Position numbers and translations under genes: made by a program. Below, one piece after another: positions 15,002 to 32,460 of a stretch of DNA of 64,000 nt (its first letter is position 1; each line of letters opens with the position of its first letter). This stretch comes from JALYUA01 sp039933215 (GTDB taxonomy: Bacteria; Acidobacteriota; Thermoanaerobaculia; UBA5066; Gp7-AA6), in contig JBDTOO010000001.1 of assembly GCA_039933215.1 (NCBI GenBank), positions 1 through 64,000 on the forward strand, written 5' to 3'. The notes beneath the pieces were generated by a model. The model was not told the DNA's origin, made no database searches, and saw only the letters and a list, made by a program, of their open reading frames with translations.

Positions 15002-18000
15002 TCAGCGGGCGCCGCGAGCCGTGTGCGCGGCTCCGGTCCGGCGCTCCGCCTCGGCCAGGACTTCGCGGAGGGGGTCGGCGAGGGCGGGGATGAAGACGGC
15101 GTGATAACGATCGGCGTCGGCGGTGGGCGTCGCGATCTCGTGGACGTCAAATCCGCCAGCGACGAGCCCGTCCCAACCGAGGTGGGGATCGCGGAAGAGC
15201 CCCCGCGTCTCGAAGATCGCCATTCTGCCGGGGTAGGCCGCCGGGCGGTACCGCCGGGCCGCGCGCACGCTGTTGGCCCGGAAGTAGGTCTCTCTCAGCC
15301 GGTCCGAAAGAGGCATCCCGCGCCGTCTCAAGACATCCGCGCGCGCGAGGTCCGCGCGCTCGCGCACGCGGTAGCTCCAGCGGCGGAGCCGTGACTTCGC
15401 CTTGCGTCCGAGATACGCGGCCTTGTCCCCGAGACTCATGCGGCTGAGGCGCCCGCGGTGATGCGCGATCCAGTCGCTCGCGGCGGTGTCGCGCGGGCCG
15501 TCCGGTCCCATCGCCTGTCCCGTCCGCACCGCGTAGTCGAAGAGATGCGACCCGCCGTCGAACGACGCGAGCAGCGCGACCTCGCTGCCCTCCCCGATCA
15601 GGATCTGGGCGACGGCGAAGGCGAGCAGCCCGCCGAAGCAGAACCCGGCGAGGTAATAGGGCCCCTCGGGCTGCACCGTCCGGATCTCCCGGACGTAGTG
15701 CGCGGCCATTTCTTCGACCTCCGTGTGCGGGGCGAGATCGCCGTAGAGGCCCTGCGCCTGCAGGCCGTAGATCGGCTGGTCGGGCCCCAGTGTCCTCGCG
15801 AGGTCGCGGTAGTAGAGAATCGTTCCCGCACCCGCATGCATGCAGAAGAGAGGAAGACGGCTTCCCTCCGGCTGGATGGGAACGAGGGACGTCCATCGGG
15901 AGGAGGGCCGGCCGCCTCGAAGGACTTCCGCGAGTCGCGCGATCGTCGGCGCGCGGAGCAGCGTCGTCGGAGGAAGATCGTTTCGAAAGCTCCTCCGGAT
16001 TTCCGCGAAGATCCGGCCGGCGACGAGCGAGTGCCCGCCGAGCTCGAAGAAGTCGTCGTGAACGCCGACGAGGTCCATCCCGAACGCCTTCTCCCAGATC
16101 CGAGAGAGGCGCGTTTCTTCCGCGTCGCGGGGAGACGTCATCGTCTCTCCGAGATCCGGCCGCATGAGGTCCGCCGTCGGAAGGGCGGCGCGATCGACCT
16201 TGCCGCTCGGGGTGAGCGGGAGCGCCGCCATGACGACGAAGACCGAGGGAATCATGTAGTCGGGGATCTTCGACTTCAGAAACGCCCGCAGCTCGGAGGA
16301 GCGCGGTGCCGCGGGTCCCCGCGGTACGAAATACCCCGCGAGAAAGCGCCCGCCGCTGCCGTCCTGGTGGGCGGTGACGGCGGCCTCCGCGACTTCCGGG
16401 TGCTGCGCGAGAGCGGCGGCGACTTCCCCGGGCTCGACGCGGAAGCCGCGGATCTTCACCTGGTGATCGAGGCGGCCGAGGAACTCGATCTCTCCGTCGG
16501 CGCGGCGGCGGCCGAGGTCCCCGGTCCGGTAGAGGCGCGTCCCGGGTTTCCCCCCGAACGGATCGGCCACGAAACGCTCGGCGGTGAGCTCGGGCCGCCT
16601 CCAGTAGCCGTCCGCGACGCCCGCTCCGCCGATGACGACCTCTCCCGGCACACCGCCCGGCACCGGCTCGCCCCGGCGATCCAGGATGTACACGCGGTCA
16701 TTCGCGATCGGTCGGCCGATCGGAGGCAGAGTCGGCCACGAATCGGAGGAACCGCGGAGAGTGAACGCCGTCGCGACGTGGGTCTCCGAGGGGCCGTACT
16801 GGTTCTGGAGCGTCCGGGCGACGGGTCCGCCGAACAGCCGCGCGATCTGAGGCGTGATCTGGAGCTGTTCGCCGGCCGTGATCACCTCGCGAAGAAGGGG
16901 CGCGTCCGAAGCGTCGGCGTCGGAGGCGTCCGCGAGCTGCTGGAGCGCCACGAAGGGAAGGAAGAGGCGCTCGACGCCCTCGCGGGCGATGAAGCGCCAC
17001 AGCGAGGCCGCGTCGCGGCGCACATTCTCCGGGAGCATCACCAGGACGCCGCCCGCGCACCAGGTGGAGAAGATCTCCTGGAACGAAACGTCGAAATTGA
17101 GGGATGCGAACTGGAGCGTTTTCGCCGCCGGGTTCGGCGAGGACTGGAGCTGCCAGAGAAGAAGGTTCGCGAGGGCGCGGTGCGGCATCGCCACGCCCTT
17201 GGGCTTCCCCGTGGAGCCCGACGTGTAGATCACGTAGGCCAGGCCGCCCGGGCTCGCAGGCCCTTCGAGCGGCGACGCGGGCTGCGAGGCGAGGAGGCTC
17301 CGGAGGGCGTCTGACCCGAACGTCAGGAGCTTTGCCCCGGCGTCGGGAAGGCGCGCCGCCGCGGCTTCGTCTCCGAGGATGACGGACGAGGCGCTGTCGC
17401 GCACCATGAACTCGAGGCGTTCCCGCGGGTACTCCGGATCGAGCGCGACGTAGCCCGCTCCCGCTTTCAGTGCCGCCAGGACGGCGACCCCGGCGTCGAG
17501 AGATCGTTCGAGGCAGATCCCGACGAGTTCCCCGGGCCCGCTTCCCAGGGACCGCAGCGCGTGAGCGAGCCGGTTGGAGGCGAGGTCGAGCTCGCGATAC
17601 GTGAGAGACGATTCGCCGAAGACGGTGGAGACCGAATCGGGAGTGCGCGCGGCCTGCTCCGCGAAGAGCGCCACGACGCTCGTCGTCGGAAAGGTTCCGT
17701 CGGCCAGGCCACCCGATTCGGCGAGGACGCGGTCTCGCTCCGCCGGCGCCAGAAGCGGCAGCGCGCCGACGCGGCGCTGAGGATCCGCGGCCGCGGCGCG
17801 GAGGAACGTCACGAAGTGGGCGAGGAACCGGCGCACCGTCGAGGCGTCGAACACGGAGGCGTCATAGTCGAGGCATGCCCGCGGCGCGTCTCCGTCGCCG
17901 CTAGCCGGCAGGGAGAGCGCGAGCGCGAATTCTTCGCTTCCCGCTCGATCGGCGGCGGACGGGCCGCCGAAATGGAACCGGATGGAGGAGCGTCCCGCTG

Positions 18001-18349
18001 CGGTGCCCGTCTTCTCCTTCGCGCGGGCGCCCGTTCGCGCGATCGCCTCCGCAAACGTCGGGTCATCGGAGAAGTCCGCGCGGGCGATCTCCCGGCCGCC
18101 CTCACCGCCGGTCACACAAACGGGGACGGCGTCATGACCGGAATATCGGTGCAGGACCGACTGAAACGCGGCGAGCCAGGGCGCCTCGGGCCCGCCCGCC
18201 TGCTCCCCGAGATCCTGCAGAGCGGTCCGGATGCCGGGCGGGATCGAGAACGCCTCGGTGGCGCGCCGGAAGGGCGTGGAGGCGCTGCGGGGCCGGTCGA
18301 GCGGCAGCTCGAACGCGCCCGACGCCGGCTCGTCTCTCGGTTCGCCCAC
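15002..18349 (-). CDS. NRPS: (partial C)-A(Pro-like)-PCP-TE with Cys nucleophile
   Basis: An 1115-aa synthetase, last gene of transcription unit 2. Residues about 15-215 match only the second half of a condensation domain (from the LPLDRPR point on) and lack HHxxxDG, so peptide-bond formation by it is unlikely. The A domain (about 230-720) reads DVQFIAQVAK, close to proline codes such as DVQLIAHVVK. PCP Ser is 774 (GGHSLVAG). The thioesterase (about 830-1110) has GFCFGG, with Cys904 where the Ser of GxSxG normally sits; a candidate catalytic His lies in DRYHAVF. The other three TEs here have GASFGG. The GTG start at 18347-18349 is preceded by GGGGAGG. It might load and release one amino acid or a derivative, or cyclise a chain. 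Substrate moderately sure, role unsure. Confidence 0.88.
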   Translation of the reverse strand: MGEPRDEPASGAFELPLDRPRSASTPFRRATEAFSIPPGIRTALQDLGEQAGGPEAPWLAAFQSVLHRYSGHDAVPVCVTGGEGGREIARADFSDDPTFAEAIARTGARAKEKTGTAAGRSSIRFHFGGPSAADRAGSEEFALALSLPASGDGDAPRACLDYDASVFDASTVRRFLAHFVTFLRAAAADPQRRVGALPLLAPAERDRVLAESGGLADGTFPTTSVVALFAEQAARTPDSVSTVFGESSLTYRELDLASNRLAHALRSLGSGPGELVGICLERSLDAGVAVLAALKAGAGYVALDPEYPRERLEFMVRDSASSVILGDEAAAARLPDAGAKLLTFGSDALRSLLASQPASPLEGPASPGGLAYVIYTSGSTGKPKGVAMPHRALANLLLWQLQSSPNPAAKTLQFASLNFDVSFQEIFSTWCAGGVLVMLPENVRRDAASLWRFIAREGVERLFLPFVALQQLADASDADASDAPLLREVITAGEQLQITPQIARLFGGPVARTLQNQYGPSETHVATAFTLRGSSDSWPTLPPIGRPIANDRVYILDRRGEPVPGGVPGEVVIGGAGVADGYWRRPELTAERFVADPFGGKPGTRLYRTGDLGRRRADGEIEFLGRLDHQVKIRGFRVEPGEVAAALAQHPEVAEAAVTAHQDGSGGRFLAGYFVPRGPAAPRSSELRAFLKSKIPDYMIPSVFVVMAALPLTPSGKVDRAALPTADLMRPDLGETMTSPRDAEETRLSRIWEKAFGMDLVGVHDDFFELGGHSLVAGRIFAEIRRSFRNDLPPTTLLRAPTIARLAEVLRGGRPSSRWTSLVPIQPEGSRLPLFCMHAGAGTILYYRDLARTLGPDQPIYGLQAQGLYGDLAPHTEVEEMAAHYVREIRTVQPEGPYYLAGFCFGGLLAFAVAQILIGEGSEVALLASFDGGSHLFDYAVRTGQAMGPDGPRDTAASDWIAHHRGRLSRMSLGDKAAYLGRKAKSRLRRWSYRVRERADLARADVLRRRGMPLSDRLRETYFRANSVRAARRYRPAAYPGRMAIFETRGLFRDPHLGWDGLVAGGFDVHEIATPTADADRYHAVFIPALADPLREVLAEAERRTGAAHTARGAR

Positions 18350-18401
18350 CTTCGCCTCCCCGCCCCGTCAAACGAAACGTGGTCCCTCGAAACTCCCGCC
18401 T

Positions 18402-28573
<10,172 letters not shown>

Positions 28574-28577
<4 letters not shown>

Positions 28578-30502
28578 GGGTTCGTCTCCGGGGCGGCGGC
28601 GGCCGCTGTTCCCCGCCGGCGGCGGAGGCGCTCTTCCAGAGCGCGCGCCCGCGCACCGCCGTCGGATCCGGAAGCGATGGCCGCGGCGAGGGTGCGGACC
28701 GTCGGGTGCTCGAAGAGCCACATGATCGGGACCATCCGACCGAGGCTCGCTTCCAGCCGGGCCTGCGCCGCGATCAGGAGGAGGGAGCTGCCTCCCAGAT
28801 CGAAGAAGTTGGCTTCGCAGTCGACCGACTCGACGCCGAGGACGGACGACCACACGCGGGAGACGGACTCCTCCAGAACCGAGCGAGGCGGAGACGAGGC
28901 GGCGGCGGCCTCGGGCTGCGGGTCCGGGAGGGCGCGCCGGTCGACCTTTCCGTTCTCCGTGAGCGGAAGGCCCGGGACCCGGACGAACCGGGCGGGCACC
29001 ATGTAGTCGGGCAGGCTCTCCTGGAGAAAGGCGCGCAGCTCGCCGTCGGCGCACGCCGCTCCGGGACGCAGGACGATCCACGCCGAGAGCGACCGCGCTC
29101 CCGACGCCGCATCCCGCGCGGCAACAGCGCTCCGGAGAACGGCGGAATGAGCGTCCAGGGCCGCCTCGACCTCGCCGGGCTCGACGCGGAATCCATGGAC
29201 CTTCACCTGCTCGTCCCGGCGGCCGAGAAATTCGAGCTCCCCGTCGGGCCGGAGCAGGGCAAGGTCGCCCGTGCGGTACAGGCGGCCGCCCTCGGCCTCC
29301 GCGAACGGATCCTCCACGAAGCTCGCCGCCGTCAGTTCGGGACGGTTCCAGTAGCCACGCGCAAGACCGTCACCGCCGATGAAGACCTCCCCCGGTTCCC
29401 CGGGCGGCACCCACCGGCCGTCCGGGTCGAGGAGGTGGATCCGCGTGTTCGCGATCGGACGTCCGATGGGAACCCGCGACGCACCGGCCGGCAGATCCTG
29501 GACGCGGTGGCACGCGGCGAACGTGGTGCTTTCCGTCGGACCGTACCCGTTGACGAGCGCGCACTCCGGAAGACCCCGGCGGGCCTCCCGCACGCGGGCC
29601 GGAGAGAGGACGTCTCCTCCCGCGAGCAGGGTCCTCAGATCGCGCAGTCCCGCCAGCCGCTCTTCGACGACGAGATGAAAGAGGCCTGCGGTGAGCCAGA
29701 GCGTGGTGACCGCGTGGTCGCGGACCGCGCCGACGATCTCGTCGAGCCCGGCGGCGCCCGGGGGAAGGAGGACGAGGCGCGCGCCATGGAGCAGCGCTCC
29801 CCAGATCTCGAACGTCGAGGCGTCGAACGATACGGGCGCCGCCTGGAGAAACGTCTCTCCGGCTCCGAAGGCCGCGTAGCTCGTTCCCCGGACGAGGCGG
29901 ATGACCCCCCGGTTTACGACGGCGACGCCCTTCGGCTCTCCGGTCGAGCCGGACGTGTACAGCACGTGCGCGACCGCAAGAGCGGAGCCCGCGCGCGCCG
30001 GGTTCGCATCGCTTTCACGCGTGATCGCCCGGGCGTCGGTGTCCAGGCACACGAGGCGTGTGCTCGCCGGCAGAGCGTCGGACAGCTCCTCGACGGTCAC
30101 GACCATGGCGGGCCGCGCATCCTCCAGGAGACGGCTGATCCGCTTCAGAGGAAGTCGCGGATCGAGGGGGACGTAGCCGCACCCCGCCTTCAGGGCGGCG
30201 AGCATCGCGACGATCATGTCGAACGATCGCTCGAGCTGGATCGCGACGAGCGCTCCCTCTCCGAGTCCCACGCGCTTGAAGTGGTGGGCCAGGCGGTTCG
30301 CCCTCCGATTCAGATCGTCGTAGCTCAGAGACCGACCGTCGGCGGCGGAGACGAGCGCCGGGGAAGCCGGATGATCCCGGACGACCTCCTCGAAGAGGCC
30401 CGCGATCGTCTCGTCCCGCGGATACTCGGTCCGGGTGTCGTTCCACTCTCGGACGAAGAGCTCCTGCGCGGGAGTCAGACGCGAGAACGGCGAGTGGCTC
30501 AC
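28574..30502 (-). CDS. NRPS loading protein: A(Val)-PCP
   Basis: A 642-aa protein with only an A domain (about 10-520) and one PCP (Ser573 in GGSSLLLI). The ten-residue code DAFWLGGTFK matches valine. With no condensation domain it should be a starter or a tethering platform. Its GTG start (30500-30502) overlaps the stop of the CmlA-like gene, and its stop overlaps the ATG of the KS-first hybrid synthase. The simplest path is valyl-PCP to KS, giving a gamma-amino-beta-keto thioester. Equally, valyl-PCP may first be the substrate of the adjacent beta-hydroxylase, which works on carrier-bound amino acids. The frame extends upstream to 30562 without a useful start. Confidence 0.9.
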
Positions 30503-32088
30503 CGGTAGACCATCTCTTTCGTTCCGAAGAGCACCTCGGCCGGGATTCCCAGGGCGGTGCAAGCCTGGACGAGCGCGCGAGATTCGACGATCGGCCGGGA
30601 CTCATCCGTGTAGTGGATCGACGTGAGGTACGTGAGCCACGGCTCCGCGCCCATGGCGTAGACGTACACGGCCCGGGGGCGCAGACGGGTCACGAGTCCC
30701 ATCGCCCGCTCGCAGTCGGACCCGTCGAGCCGGCGCGACTGATCCATGCGCCGGGCGAGCGGAGCCGTCACGAGAGGACCGTAGAGCCAGCTCATCGGGG
30801 CGCCTTCGCACTCCATCCCGACGAATACCGCCTCGAGGTCGCCCAGCAGATCGCGCAGATGGTCGTAGACGGCGGGCTCGAAGGCGTTCGAGTCCGCGCA
30901 GAAGAGAAAGGAGCGGTCGAGGAGGCGGACGAGGTAGGTCGTCTTGCTGCGGATAGCGAGATCGCCGTGCTCCCCGAAGAACGGGATGCTCGTGATCGCT
31001 CCGCCCGGCAGGTCGATGCGCCCGAGCTCGTCGAGCTCGATGACGCTTCGGAAGCCCGCGGCTTCGAGGACGAGCTTCAGAGAGGGGTCCGCGAGCCCGC
31101 CTCCGGAGTTGCGGGGGACGACGACGTGGCCGATCTTGTGGCGCAGAGCGAGCAGCGTCTCGAGCATGCAGTGATCCTGGTGCGCGTGCGTGATGAGCGC
31201 GTAGTCGATCCGGGCGGGCAGATCCGCCCAGCTCAGCCGCGAATGGCCGGAACCATGCTCGTACGCGATCACCGGGTCCGTGAGGACGGTGGCCTGGTCC
31301 GACTCGACGAGGACGCAGGCGTGGCCAAAATAGCGGACGCGGACCGTGCCCGGCGGGCACGCAGGGGACGCGCCCGGAGCGGACTCCGTGAAGAGGCGCG
31401 AGAAGAGCGCGTCGGCGGATCCGCCGAGCCCGAGCGCTTCCCGCGCGAGGCCCGGATCCTGCGGCTCCTCGCGCATCCGGAAGAGCCGGTCGAGCGCGTC
31501 CGAGCGGAACGGCAACGAGACGACGAGCCGTTCCTCTTCGTCGAGCCGCGGGGTGTTGAACACGAACGCGCGGTCGTCGCCTTCGACAACCGAGAGCTCG
31601 ATGCTCTGCGCGCCCTCGTCGTACAAACGGCTGCGGTAGAGGAGCGGCTCGATGAACCGGATCGCCGCCTGATGGTTCACGTCGTAGACGAGCTCGACGA
31701 AGCCGCGCAGCGAATCCGGGACCTGCGAATAGAGGGCCTCCAGGGAACAGCCGTCCGCGCGACTCGCGAGCACCCGCGTGAACTCCTGGACGTCCGCCGC
31801 AAACCGGAGCAGCGCAGCGCTCTCGCGCCGCGTATCCTCGAGGAGACGCGCGACGTCCGGCACCCGGCTCTCCTCGTGCCCGAGAAACGGCCCCCCCGCC
31901 ATTTCCGGATTACGCAGCGCGGCGACGTGGATCTGGGGATTCTCGATGAACGATTCCATCAGCCGCACGTGCAGGTTCTCGACGTACATCGGCGCCGTCA
32001 TCGGCGACACGAGATACGGCCACGCGTACCAGCGTCCATAGAGGGGCTCCGCCAGCGCGTTCTGCCGCAGATAAACGCGAGACGTCAT
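30499..32088 (-). CDS. CmlA-like diiron beta-hydroxylase (metallo-beta-lactamase fold)
   Basis: A 529-aa protein. The C-terminal half has the metallo-beta-lactamase fold with HAHQDH (His301, His303, Asp305, His306), followed by GEHGDL, a possible Glu iron ligand, and FCADSNA with a further Asp. The N-terminal 240 residues (LVSPMTAPMYVENLHVRLMES; RNPEMAGGPF) match the special N-domain of CmlA, the chloramphenicol-pathway oxygenase that beta-hydroxylates a PCP-bound amino acid using a dinuclear iron site. The size fits CmlA (about 530 aa) and not hydrolases of the superfamily. It opens transcription unit 2, immediately before the Val A-PCP gene. The ATG at 32086-32088 overlaps the stop of a 22-codon leader ORF. 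The substrate (Val-PCP, or the amino acid on one of the A-PCP-TE proteins) is a guess. Confidence 0.82.
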   Translation of the reverse strand: MTSRVYLRQNALAEPLYGRWYAWPYLVSPMTAPMYVENLHVRLMESFIENPQIHVAALRNPEMAGGPFLGHEESRVPDVARLLEDTRRESAALLRFAADVQEFTRVLASRADGCSLEALYSQVPDSLRGFVELVYDVNHQAAIRFIEPLLYRSRLYDEGAQSIELSVVEGDDRAFVFNTPRLDEEERLVVSLPFRSDALDRLFRMREEPQDPGLAREALGLGGSADALFSRLFTESAPGASPACPPGTVRVRYFGHACVLVESDQATVLTDPVIAYEHGSGHSRLSWADLPARIDYALITHAHQDHCMLETLLALRHKIGHVVVPRNSGGGLADPSLKLVLEAAGFRSVIELDELGRIDLPGGAITSIPFFGEHGDLAIRSKTTYLVRLLDRSFLFCADSNAFEPAVYDHLRDLLGDLEAVFVGMECEGAPMSWLYGPLVTAPLARRMDQSRRLDGSDCERAMGLVTRLRPRAVYVYAMGAEPWLTYLTSIHYTDESRPIVESRALVQACTALGIPAEVLFGTKEMVYR

Positions 32089-32153
32089 TTGGAAACCGCC
32101 GGCGTCGACACTCTGGCCCGGGAGGTACCCGCGACCGCGATTCGGTGGGTCAT
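32085..32153 (-). CDS. Possible 22-aa leader peptide coupled to the CmlA-like gene
   Basis: The ATG at 32153 opens a 22-codon frame beginning MTHRIAVAGTSRA, whose TGA overlaps the downstream ATG as ATGA, exactly like the coupled gene junctions of this cluster. Its first 12 codons lie in a 37-bp repeat. There is no good Shine-Dalgarno sequence. It may be a real leader ORF, or a by-product of the repeat. Confidence 0.3.
   Translation of the reverse strand: MTHRIAVAGTSRARVSTPAVSK
32117..32153 (-). repeat. Leader direct repeat, copy 1
   Basis: 37 bp, 30 of them identical to copy 2 at 32236-32272 in the same orientation. The first 16 bases on the plus strand, CCCGGGAGGTACCCGC, are identical in both. 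It is located in the 5' leader of the CmlA-like transcript. Confidence 0.75.
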
Positions 32154-32164
32154 CTGGAGGGCTG

Positions 32165-32272
32165 TCAGCGAAGAATCGCCGACCGGTTCTGTCGAAGAAT
32201 GCAACAGAGCAGAGACACCCCGGGACGGAATAATCCCCGGGAGGTACCCGCCATTGCATTCCGGTGGTTCAT
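32165..32272 (-). CDS. Possible 35-aa leader peptide, leaderless-type start
   Basis: The ATG at 32272 starts only 11 bases after the -10 box at 32284-32289, so the transcript could begin within a few bases of it. The frame encodes 35 residues starting MNHRNAMAGTSRG, sharing M-HR-A-AGTSR with the second mini-ORF. The coding status is unproven. Confidence 0.25.
   Translation of the reverse strand: MNHRNAMAGTSRGLFRPGVSLLCCILRQNRSAILR
32236..32272 (-). repeat. Leader direct repeat, copy 2
   Basis: This 37-bp partner of the copy at 32117-32153 lies 119 bp away and differs at seven positions. It sits directly after the predicted transcription start. A CCCGGG-N11-CCCGGG stem is possible next to it. 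Confidence 0.75.
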
Positions 32273-32283
32273 GGGGACGCAGA

Positions 32284-32311
32284 ATTATATCAGGGGGCTG
32301 GACGGGTGCAA
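32284..32311 (-). promoter_or_regulatory. Promoter of transcription unit 2
   Basis: On the minus strand TTGCAC (32311-32306), a 16-bp spacer, then consensus TATAAT (32289-32284). It lies in the 372-bp gap between the unit 1 terminator and the CmlA-like gene, and should drive the four genes from 32088 down to 15002. Confidence 0.75.
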
Positions 32312-32393
32312 GCGGCGAGATGGCCGCGGCGTCCGGAACGAAACAACGCGCGGGACGAGGGGTGAGGGAGAGGGGGAGGGGGAAAAAGGAGGG

Positions 32394-32427
32394 AAAAACC
32401 GCCGCAGAGGACCCCGCCGGGCGGCGG
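32394..32427 (-). terminator. Rho-independent terminator ending transcription unit 1
   Basis: In the minus-strand transcript, CCGCCGC and GCGGCGG pair over seven positions around a 15-nt loop and are followed directly by UUUUU, with a second U-run just after. The hairpin begins 34 bases after the stop codon at 32461. Confidence 0.75.
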
Positions 32428-32460
32428 ACGCCGGTCCGGAGGACCCACCGGGACGGCGGG

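Noticed and set aside
28578..29081. N-terminal extension of the hybrid PKS-NRPS frame
   Set aside because: It overlaps the PCP of the preceding gene in another frame and has no recognisable domain; KS begins right after the ATG at 28577.
30499..32088. Annotation as a plain metallo-beta-lactamase or hydrolase
   Set aside because: The N-terminal 240 residues, the Glu in GEHGDL and the NRPS context fit CmlA-type oxygenases better.
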